Made by a program: the position numbers and the translations under genes. From assembly GCF_000264905.1 (NCBI RefSeq), contig NW_006763132.1:2978023-3042022 (forward strand): a stretch of DNA of 64,000 nucleotides. Direction: 5' to 3'. Within the stretch, counting starts at the first letter, position 1. Every line of letters starts with the position of its first letter. Positions 53,616-61,669 of the stretch are shown here, piece after piece. The stretch comes from Stereum hirsutum FP-91666 SS1 (taxonomy: Eukaryota > Basidiomycota > Agaricomycetes > Russulales > Stereaceae). Below the pieces are notes generated by a model. That model made no database searches, was not told where the DNA came from, and saw only the letters and a list, made by a program, of their open reading frames with translations.

Positions 53616-54812
53616 ATGGCCGCTGGTAATAGGGTAGGTTGTGGGGGCGTGAGAAAAAGTGACTCCCGCGTGGAAGGATATTTAAACGCTTCCTTGTTTG
53701 TTGTCGTCACTCGAGATCATCATACAAGTATACCGCGTTCTCCTTCTCATCTATCGTCCATCAGTCTGCAGATCCAAGGCCACTCTAATTTGCTGCCATA
53801 TTATCTGTCAACCAGTAGGTTTCATGTTGCGCTGTGTCACGTTATCGGAGCTGGCGCCTACATCATCTCAACTTTTCTATCTTTCGTAGTGACTGCATCT
53901 CCGCAAACAATTGACATTCATGATCTTACCTCGATCAAGAATGCAATCGCTACCGGCATAAATCTAGTAGCGCCTGACTCACAATCTCCTGCACGAGTCA
54001 GAGAGCTTCCAGGAGGGCTTGTCGTTAAATTTGGGTCGACCGTGTGGAGGTCAGAGTTCCTGGCACTCCATCTCGTACGAAAACATACGACTATACCAAC
54101 TCCCGTCCCTCTTTCATATCTCTCCGAGGAGGAAGACAAACACGTCATACCAAACCGACCCCGGAGGGGCTACATTGTCATGACGAAGTTGCCTGGAGTC
54201 AGGATGATCGACGTGCTTGCTGACCTCGACGATGGGTCTTGTGTCCATCTCTCGGAGCAGCTGGGTCAGTATTTGGGTCAGCTGCGCACGCTGGACTCTA
54301 TGGGACGTTGGGAGATGGTTGGGAAGAAGGGTCGTTATCATCAAGGCTATTTCAAGCTCTTGCCGTGGTCACTTGAGCGGCAGACCCAGCCCAACCCTTG
54401 CAGCGCTACTTGCGCCCTTGACTTCCTTGACTACTTCTTCAAGGCCTGTCCGTCACCTATCGTGCCAGACGGGGTGAGAAAGCGCGCCCTCGATGCGTTC
54501 GACCTTAATCGCCCTTCTTCCTTCACTCATGGTGATCTCCTACCGGAGAACATCATGGTCGACATGAGCGTAGCTGGACGTCCTCGGATTACGGGGATCT
54601 TCGATTGGGAGCTTGCAGGGTGGTATCCATACTTTTGGGATTATTTTAGAGCGGCCAGTCGAAGGTTACCCTATAAAGCAGGGCAGTGGTCGAATTGGGT
54701 AAAGATATTTTCGCCTTGCATCGAGTCTCATGTAGAAGAGAACAATGCATTCGGCACACTTTTGTACTGGACTTATGATGGCGTGTTCGAGATGCCTTGG
54801 ACTACTAAGTGA
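53616..54812 (+). CDS. Aminoglycoside-phosphotransferase (APH)-like kinase, duplicate A; 5' end doubtful
   Basis: Protein-kinase-like fold of the APH/choline kinase family, a large fungal family with unknown substrates. Conserved: PGGLVVKFG (ATP-binding Lys strand), SEFLALHLVRKHTTIPTPVP, GYIVMTKLPGVRMID, the catalytic loop FTHGDLLPENIMVD (Asp and Asn, about 54525) and GIFDWELAGWYP (metal-binding Asp). No in-frame ATG lies between the TATA-like site at 53678 and the conserved domain. The ATG equivalent to the start of duplicate B (53824) is thrown out of frame by a 4-base deletion and hits TGA at 53890. The ATG at 53616 is in frame but upstream of the TATA, and its equivalent in duplicate B is followed at once by a stop. 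So this copy may be untranslatable or use another start. An AA/GTGAGT donor at the stop and a GTGCAG acceptor allow an alternative end at 54895. Confidence 0.6.
   Translation: MAAGNRVGCGGVRKSDSRVEGYLNASLFVVVTRDHHTSIPRSPSHLSSISLQIQGHSNLLPYYLSTSRFHVALCHVIGAGAYIISTFLSFVVTASPQTIDIHDLTSIKNAIATGINLVAPDSQSPARVRELPGGLVVKFGSTVWRSEFLALHLVRKHTTIPTPVPLSYLSEEEDKHVIPNRPRRGYIVMTKLPGVRMIDVLADLDDGSCVHLSEQLGQYLGQLRTLDSMGRWEMVGKKGRYHQGYFKLLPWSLERQTQPNPCSATCALDFLDYFFKACPSPIVPDGVRKRALDAFDLNRPSSFTHGDLLPENIMVDMSVAGRPRITGIFDWELAGWYPYFWDYFRAASRRLPYKAGQWSNWVKIFSPCIESHVEENNAFGTLLYWTYDGVFEMPWTTK
53678..53686 (+). promoter_or_regulatory. TATA-like element, duplicate A
   Basis: ATATTTAAA, conserved at the same relative place in duplicate B (56660). 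Its surroundings (GTGAGAAAAA...GACTCC and CGCTTCCTTGTTTG) are also conserved between the duplicates. Confidence 0.5.
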
Positions 54813-55837
54813 GTCGCGCTATTTCTCATCACAACTGTTGTGACCCCCTGTCTGACGCGCTCTCCTCTTCGTGCAGATGCGATTGTTGCGACTAGGCGGC
54901 TGCAGATTACCTATAATATGGTCCCCTCTTTGTTGCGCTCACCACGTATGTATGTCAACGACGAAGAATTGAATCATCTACGAGGTTTGTGTTCAGCGCT
55001 ATATTTTCGATTTTCACAGAAGACTTCAATGGGTAATTGGAGACCGCGGACACGATCAGTCAAGTGAACCGGAAGTGTTTGTTATGTATGCCTCTTCCTC
55101 GTCTTGTCCACCGACGGTAAGCCTTGCGAGCGCGCCTGAGACGGAGCAGGACGGAGCTCATCTTACCCAAATCTGTCCTGAATGTTACAGAGTCGTCGGA
55201 AGCACCTCGCTCTCGGGCCTCAAATTTATCTAGCCTGCTCCAATGTCATCGTCCGTTCCCTACTGAGAACTATCGTTCATGATTATTGGTTATCTCTGTC
55301 TCCCGGAGCATAGGCGACTTGTGCTACCGTCTAATCTAAGTGCTGCGCGAACTTCGTATATCCCGACTCGATCAGCACAACAGGCTTTCGCATGTCAGAC
55401 ACTCATCATACCCGCCACTGACACGAGGCTTTGTCAATTGTACCCTCATATGGTAAGTACTTACCAATCAACAGAGAAGAGTCAGAAGACAAGCCCTGGA
55501 CGTTTGACATCCTGCGACACCGCGGCACCCGATTCGTAGGGTGAATCAGCGAAGCCGTTCTTGTGAGGCATAGTTAGACGCAAAGGCCAATTAGTACTCA
55601 AAATATATCGAGATCACTAGGGCTCGCATGAGCTGGATGTCCTTTACTGTAATATTATGTGCTCTGCAGAATCCTCTACGACACAAGGGAGACTCGGAGT
55701 GCGAGCAGATCCGACCCTGGCAGATTTCGTGTCCCGTGGGCCACGTTCCTGCCGGGGACATTTCACCCTCACCCTGCGCCGACATACAATAAGCAGAAAC
55801 CCAGTGCATTCCACTTCACGAAACCATAAGTACAAAA
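54813..55837. other. Spacer between the duplicated units
   Basis: No gene recognised. A degraded piece of the ~115-base repeat is visible near 55340-55445 (GCGAACTTCGTATATC, CGCCACTGACACGAGGC). Confidence 0.45.
55340..55445 (+). repeat. Degraded partial copy of the ~115-base repeat
   Basis: Contains GCGAACTTCGTA, AGCACAACAGGC, TCAGACACT and CGCCACTGACACGAGGC in rearranged or shortened form compared with clusters A and B. Confidence 0.45.
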
Positions 55838-56190
55838 ACCCCATAAACTTCGTGTATCAAACACGTTTACACGCCACTGGAACAAGGGGTTCTGTGTTGT
55901 AGCTACATTGAGCATAACAATCAACTTATCAGCAGCCTGTATGCCTTAGTCGGATGAACTTCGCGTGTTAAACACTTGTACGCGCCACCGATACTCGGAG
56001 GCGCCCTGTATTGTAGCTGCATTCAGCAAAACAGGCGATCAGCAGCCTGTTATGCCTCAGTCAGCACAATAAAGTTCGCGTGCCAAACACTTTTCCACCT
56101 TAACAAACCTTTCTTCCTTGTACACGCCACTGGCGACACGAGGCGTTTCGTATTGTACCTACATTTAGCAAAACATCTCCAGAAGCCCCT
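55838..56190 (+). repeat. Tandem ~110-115-base repeats, cluster B
   Basis: Three units begin at about 55838, 55939 and 56050, with the same ordered blocks as cluster A (AAACTTCGTGTATCAAACAC, ACACGCCACTGG, CTGTATTGTAGC, CAGCAGCCTGTTATGCCTCA). The last unit carries an insertion of about 35 bases similar in position and content (CTTTCTTCCTT) to the one in the last unit of cluster A. Confidence 0.85.
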
Positions 56191-56810
56191 AGCTCTGCGA
56201 CACCTGTGCGATCTGAGTCGGACACATAGCATAGACTGAAATGACCTCAACGAGAGCGATACTGGGTGACTTTCCGTAGCAATCTAGGCCTCTAGAATTT
56301 GTGAGACCCTCTACAGAAAGTCACCCACTACTAACATGCCAGAGTCATTAAGCTACTAGTGAGTACTAGTGCTCAGAAACCCAGAGTAAGTAGTAGGGAA
56401 CGGCGGATGAAATCGCTGCCACGTACTTGCAATAATACAAAAGTGGTGAGACGCAAGGCCCTGTAAGTATGCTAATTGCCAAGAGTACGCCCATTTGAAG
56501 CGACAACAGCCTGCAATTGACCATGCGGCATCATCTACTTTTGTGACCAACAAGTTCGAAGCCGTCTATTGTGTACTTTCCGGGACTGGCCCCGAAACAA
56601 TAGAATGGCGTAAGCAGTGGGGGCGTGAGAAAAATTGACTCCGGCCTGGAACTTGAAGGATATTTAAGCGCTTCCTTGTTTGCTGTCGTCACTCGAAATC
56701 AGCAGACAGGTACTATCCCGTGTTCTCCTTCTCTCGTCTGTCGTCCGTCAAATTGCAGATTCAAGAGCACTCTATTCTGCGGCCATATCATCTGTCAATC
56801 AGTAGGTTTC
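56191..56810. other. Duplicated upstream region of APH-like duplicate B
   Basis: No gene. Aligns with 53281-53823 through shared stretches such as GAAATCGCTGCCAC, TGTGACCAACAAGT, CGAAGCCGTCTATTGT and CCCCGAAACAATAGAATGGC. Confidence 0.6.
56660..56668 (+). promoter_or_regulatory. TATA-like element, duplicate B
   Basis: ATATTTAAG about 150 bases upstream of the start ATG at 56811. Confidence 0.5.
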
Positions 56811-57806
56811 ATGTTGCAGCGTGTCTCTCCCGTTATTAGAGCTGGCGCCTACATCATCTCAACTTTTGCATTTTTCGCAGTGACCGCGATTCGCCCATCA
56901 ATCGATATTCATAACCTTACCTCCATCAAAGAGTCAATCGCTGCTGGCATTAATCTAGTAGCGCCTGACTCTCAATCCCCTGCACAAGTTAGAGAGCTTC
57001 CAGGAGGGCTTGTCGTCAAATATGGATGGACCGTATGGAGGTCAGAGTTTCTGGCGATGGAACTCGTACGAAAGTATACGACTATACCGACTCCCGTCCC
57101 TCTTTCCTACCTCTCCGAGGAGGAAGACAAATACGTCAAACCAAACCGACCCCGGATGGGCTACATTGTCATGACGAAGTTGCCCGGAGTCAGGATGATC
57201 GACGTCCTTGCTGACCTCGACGAAGAATCTTGTGTTCACCTGTCAAAACAATTGAGTCAGTATTTGGGTCAGCTGCGCACGCTGGACTCGATGGGAGGTT
57301 GGGAGATGGTCGGGAAGAAGGGTCGTTATCATCAAGGCTTCTTTACGCGCTTACCATGGTCACTTCAGCAGGAAATGAGGGCCAACCCATGCAGCGCTAC
57401 CTGCGCTTATGACTTCCTCGATTACTTCATCAAAGCCAGTCCACCAGCTATCGTATCAGACGAGAAGATAAAGCGCGTCCTCGACGCGTTCGACCTTAAA
57501 CACCCTTCTTCCTTCACTCATGGTGATCTCCTCCCGGAAAATATCATGGTCGACATTAGCGTGGCTGGACGTCCGCGGATAACGGGGATATTTGACTGGG
57601 AGCTTGCAGGGTGGTATCCATATTTTTGGGATTATTCTAGAGCGTCCAGTCGGTTGTGGCAATACGAAGGAGAACAGTGGCCGAACTGGGTGAAGATATT
57701 TTCTCCCTGTATCGAGTCTCATATAAACGAGGCCAAGGCATTTGACATGCTTTTATATTGGAATTATGACGGCAAGTTCGAGTTGTCATTGAACTCAGAG
57801 CCTTGA
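56811..57806 (+). CDS. Aminoglycoside-phosphotransferase (APH)-like kinase, duplicate B
   Basis: Paralogue of the gene at 53616-54812, very similar along its length. ATG 56811 opens MLQRVSPVIRAGAYIISTF, a hydrophobic stretch absent from typical APH proteins, then the conserved domain from DIHNLTSIKESI: PGGLVVKYG, SEFLAMELVRKYTTIPTPVP, GYIVMTKLPGVRMID, LGQLRTLDSMGGWEMVGKKG, FTHGDLLPENIMVD (about 57515), GIFDWELAGWYPYFWDY, ending LSLNSEP at 57806. Catalytic Asp and Asn and the DWE metal ligand are kept, so it should be active as a phosphotransferase of unknown substrate. The hydrophobic start could instead be a mis-called intron (possible GTAGGT donor at 56803 and CGCAG acceptor at 56880), but then no in-frame ATG would remain. 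About 331 residues. Confidence 0.75.
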   Translation: MLQRVSPVIRAGAYIISTFAFFAVTAIRPSIDIHNLTSIKESIAAGINLVAPDSQSPAQVRELPGGLVVKYGWTVWRSEFLAMELVRKYTTIPTPVPLSYLSEEEDKYVKPNRPRMGYIVMTKLPGVRMIDVLADLDEESCVHLSKQLSQYLGQLRTLDSMGGWEMVGKKGRYHQGFFTRLPWSLQQEMRANPCSATCAYDFLDYFIKASPPAIVSDEKIKRVLDAFDLKHPSSFTHGDLLPENIMVDISVAGRPRITGIFDWELAGWYPYFWDYSRASSRLWQYEGEQWPNWVKIFSPCIESHINEAKAFDMLLYWNYDGKFELSLNSEP

Positions 57807-58176
57807 GAGCAAATATTGTAGATAATTCAATTCTCCGCGGTTGAGATACACACATGGCGAACGAAACAAAGAGGGGTGACATTTCTGGGTAGTCACCTTG
57901 CTTGCAAGGTCTCTGGACACCCACAAATCGTGGGAAGAACAACGCAGCATCAACCGGCGTTCCCCGGTACTCCCGGCGTATGCCGTCCACTGAGAATAAA
58001 CCAATCTCGTCGTGCGTTCTCGCTTCGAACCTCAACGACGTTGGTATTCCGGTACTTACTGCTATTGCAATGTCGCCAAACTCCAGCTAGACCTGGGCAA
58101 CGCACTTCCACAATTTCTGGGCAATACAACGTGCCCAGCCTGCCATCCTCCGCCATCTACTCTGCGCAGTGTCCCT
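57807..58176. other. 3' flank and decayed sequence
   Basis: No recognisable gene; adjoins the helicase remnant. Confidence 0.4.
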
Positions 58177-58425
58177 TCAGCAAGAGTTTGTTTTCGAAAG
58201 CCCGAAGCAGTCGAACAGTCGATCTCCCTGAACTTCGCGACAATATCCATTAAGATCGAACAGGTTCAACTCTCTTCTCGGAGGCGAGGCAATGTCACTC
58301 AGTGCAGCCGGGAGTCCTTGTGCCCGGAAATCTGTGAAGCCGTACACAGCTGTCATGGGGACTCGGAATTGATGTTGCTTGACGGTGCAATCTACTGTGG
58401 CCCCTCGCTGTGTTTGGACTCTCAT
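58177..58425 (-). mobile_element. PIF1-like helicase C-terminal remnant
   Basis: An 82-codon frame whose core reads KQHQFRVPMTAVYGFTDFRA, QG, LSDIASPPRRELNLFDLNGY. This is the degraded form of the C-terminal helicase motif block QFPxTPAYAFTDYRxQGQT...VDIAxPPxGxLxxFxxYVALSR found in the many PIF1-like helicases of Agaricomycete genomes, often carried by Helitrons. The final VALSR motif is disrupted and no Walker A or B is found nearby, so this is a relic. Confidence 0.55.
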
Positions 58426-58712
58426 CTTCGGTCTTTGCTTCTATGACATTGCGTGGCAAACCTTCTAGCTGTGTGGCGTGTGTGCGGTCTAGTTCGCCAA
58501 GGATGCATGTTGGCATGTAATGAAGCACGATCGTTGACTCGTCTCCATCATGATTTTTTTTGGTTGAACTCAGCGTCGAGCAATCGCCAAAGGCAACCCT
58601 CTTCCGCCTCATCGTCGGTGGGCGGGGAATCTCACCCCGCAGTCCAAAATGGCAAAAACCCTGGGGAAATGCATTACGCACGAACGACTAGATGTCGAAC
58701 AGTGTAGGGCTA

Positions 58713-59760
58713 TCACCCGTCCGGTCTCGGTAAACGAGGCCTCCTTGGTGGTATACCTACTAAAACCCCAGCCTGCCAGAGCCAGTTCTCTGGCAGGTTT
58801 TTTTCGTTGAAGAGAGTCCCGTTCCAGGTTTTGAGCACGAGATCTGGTCTTGTAGCTTTTGGTCCGAATTTCCGCTTGTTGCACGCGCTTCGGTCCAAGG
58901 AGAGCCTTTGGTTTATAGTGAAAACCCACTTATTGTGTATCTCGTTGTGAGACGGGTATTTATTTGGGTCGTCTTCGTGTTGTATGCGGCGTACACAGCG
59001 CAGCTTCCATATGAGGTGAGCTGACTCCGAGATCAGGATGCGCCACAGGCGGTTCGCACCAGACAATCTCTTTCCGCCTTCCGTTTTGAATCCACTCACT
59101 CCACATCCCAGAATCGTTCCGTAGCCAAAGTCGTTCGGCCACTGCATGCCTTTACCTTCCCAGAGCCTCCTGGCCAGGCTCCAGATCAGGATTCATCCCC
59201 TCGCTGAACATTCGGTAAGTATGTGCTTAATTGTTTCGTCAGTGTCGTTACAGCACGGGCATTTCCCCCGGTGCTCGTAGTTTGTGATGTTTGACCAGTA
59301 GGTCCCGCACTTGAAGCCGACGTGCAGTACTCTCCATATGAACGTCCGGTACGTTCTGGAGAAATCTCTGTGGCGTATGGAATTCCATAGCTGTGCATCC
59401 GTAAGTGTTCTGCGGCATAGGTTTTTTACCCCTTGGCGTGCTTCGTCTAGTTCCCTGCTGGTTCTAGTGCGGACAGGTGTGTTTTCCTTTTGTTTCAGCC
59501 CTTTGTATAAGAGCGACTGAGAGGCTTTTACTAGTTTTGCCCCAGTAAGCCTGAAGCGGTGGGGGACGTAGACGTTCAAATTGCTATGTTCGAGCTCCGT
59601 GCCCGCGGCCGCCATGTGGTCGGATCATGATATTGTTGTTTGCCCTCATCCAGAATAATGTTGGAGGTCGTGCCTCGAGCCCCACTCGTGATATCAATGT
59701 CTATCTCCAGATTTGTTGTCACCGTAACCCTCATATCCATGGCGAACTCGGCAACGACTT
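58713..59760 (-). mobile_element. Non-LTR retrotransposon (LINE) remnant: RNase H tail, zinc-binding and C-terminal region
   Basis: 3' end of a LINE-type ORF2. From 59615 leftward: FRLTGAKLVKASQSLLYKGL, LWNSIRHRDFSRTYRTFIWR, YEHRGKCPCCNDTDETIKH and ILTEC (the zinc-binding RT-associated domain), then one in-frame TGA at about 59193-59195. The same frame continues as IWSLARRLWEGKGMQWPNDF, GYGTILGCG, RILISESAHLIWKLR, INQRLSLDR, LVLKTWNGTL and GVLVGI, the usual end of such proteins. To the right of 59615 a frame-broken RNase H tail is visible (ARPPTLFW, SDHMAAAGTEL). The reverse transcriptase catalytic part (YADD) is not present in the window, so this is a 5'-truncated, inactive copy. Confidence 0.75.
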
Positions 59761-60554
59761 GAAGACCTGTGCGTTTGAGTCGTCTCTGGCGCGGGGTGCT
59801 GTCCTGATGCACGGCCAGAGTGTATATCTTGCGTGGAGTGACCCATTTGACTGTTTGGTACTTTCCCAAATACATATTGACAATGGATTTCGTCTGGTTC
59901 AATCCGTGTTCAACATAGTACTACCTTATAGCTTAGCTTTTCATTTCCCGAACGTCAATTGCATCCAATACACCGCTTCACTCTTCTGATAAGAGGTTGT
60001 ATATATTACAAATTTTTTTATCTCAAGCAAGGTGTCCGGCGACGAAGTCGACACTTCCCCCAGTCTATAGTCGCCTAGTCACAACAATCACAGCTGTACG
60101 AGAAAAAGTATCAGACAAGTGATCACAATGGTTGTGATGCGAAGTAGCGACACTCACTTGGGAGGTTAGCGACGTGTTCTCAGGCATACCCTCACCCTAC
60201 ACTCACATCAGCAAAACGACAATCGCCCTGAGCGCCCTGAGCGCCCTGGCAGAGGGGTCCTCAGGGTGTTCAGTGCGTTCAGGGTCTCAGTGTCGTTCAC
60301 GCGTCATCAGAGCCGGTTCGGAATCCTTATCAGGGTGGCCAGGGCCGCCAGGGCCGTCTCGCCGTGAGTCGTCTAACTTACGAGTGAGGTACTGCGGGTA
60401 AAGGAGTACAGCGGTAAAATGATGTGGTATAATGCACGGTGGTATAGGTTTCAACATAATGCAGAAAGAGCCGGGCATACTAATAGTCTATGTGAGCACA
60501 CGGAAGAGGTAAAAAAAAAAAGCAGTATGTATCACTGTTCAGATTGAGGAGAAA
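59761..60554. other. Spacer with GC-rich short repeats
   Basis: No gene. At 60225-60355 short near-repeats built on CCCTGAGCG/CCCTGG occur, followed by their inverted forms (TCAGGGTGTTCAG, GGCCAGGGCCGCCAGGGCC). Confidence 0.45.
60225..60355. repeat. GC-rich direct and inverted short repeats
   Basis: Three direct copies of GCGCCCTG(A/G) at 60234-60256, then GGGTGTTCAGTGCGTTCAGGG and CCAGGGCCGCCAGGGCCG. The opposed CCCTGA and TCAGGG blocks could pair as a hairpin. Confidence 0.5.
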
Positions 60555-61669
60555 TCATCTACGAAGAGGGGTCGCGTACGGATTGACCGCATCATTTGCG
60601 AAGGATCTGTCCTCCGCGTCGGTAGTACAGTCACTCGGCGAGAATAACTTCAACCCCTCACAGATCGCGTTACATCTGTGATACCCCCAAGCTTTCGTCA
60701 TCTTTTTGTAACCCCCGTCACTGTACCAGTACCTACCCTCTTCAGTGTGACTGAGTATCATCAACGTGAGCAATCAGGATTCAGCAGGCTGTTCTAAAGA
60801 CGAAACAAGTATGATTGAGCAACGTACGAGTGCTTGCGAATATAGGCTACGACGGCCTTAACCTCGCCTGTGGCCAAAACCTGAGGAACATCTACATGTG
60901 AAGGACTCGAGTTCAGTCGTGTTAATCGGCTCAGAAGAGACAGAGTAAAGACTCACAATAGAATTCATCACATACATCCCTCTTACCACGGTGAACATGT
61001 AGATAGTGCGTGAACGCGTCGAGCGTGGCGGTGATCTTCAGCGCGATGGTCGATGGTTTTGGTGTGGGCCTGGCGATGCGGTAACGTTCGACATTATTCC
61101 AGTTGATCTCTTCGGAAATGTGAAGCCACATGCGTCGCGGATGGCGGTCTTTGGGCTCCTCGAGAATGCAAGCATCCACAACTGAAACAACTACAAGGTA
61201 TCGTGCTAGGTTAGTAGCAAGACCAGTACTACAAGGGTAAGTGATAGCTTGAACTCACGGGCTGCCTCGATTTTCCGATTCGCCAGGAGCCTGTTGAACC
61301 TCTCAGCGTAGTGATTTGCACTGACGAGATACAAGGCTTCTCCGGTGACGACATTAGAGATGTCCCAGCCGTCGTACGGGCCAATGTTTGGCTGTAGTAC
61401 TACGGCATTGGCGTGGTTGTTGGCTGTAGGGAGCCTCAGCTCAGCCTAAGTAAACGAGGCAGTTCAGACGCGTAAGGTCATTAGATGAAAGGATGGTGAC
61501 GCACTGAGAATATACTGTATGGCCCGAGCCCCACTCGCAAAGCCTCGTATCCTACTCGAAGGCCGTGTACTTGCGCATCATCGTCGGTCCAGGTCGAAGC
61601 GATGAGCTTCGACGTCAGGTCAGGATCTTTTGGGGCTAGCTTGGGATCTGGCTCCGCATTGTTGATCAT
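60555..61669 (-). CDS. Unrecognised protein encoded just downstream of, and overlapping, the next gene
   Basis: No family recognised. ATG 61669 opens MINNAEPDPKLAPKDPDLTS and continues DDAQVHGLRVGYEALRVGLG. After an intron (about 61446-61505) comes AELRLPTANNHANAVVLQPN, then IGPYDGWDISNVVTGEALYL and AERFNRLLANRKIEAA. After another intron come VVDACILEEPKDRHPRRMWL, HISEEINWNNVERYRIARP and LDAFTHYLHVHRGKRDVCDE, and a last exon ends DAVNPYATPLRR with stop 60555-60557. It is soluble and mixed-charge, with no signal peptide or membrane segment. Its start codon overlaps the stop of the upstream gene (ATGA), so the two may come from one transcript or be parts of one gene whose true splice was missed. 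Confidence 0.55.

Noticed and set aside
53616..53823. N-terminal extension of APH-like duplicate A from ATG 53616
   Set aside because: It precedes the TATA-like site, and the equivalent ATG in duplicate B is followed at once by a stop; kept in the model only because no better in-frame start is visible.
52905..56190. Repeat clusters considered as a CRISPR array
   Set aside because: Units are ~115 bases with no short repeat/unique spacer alternation, and the genome is eukaryotic.
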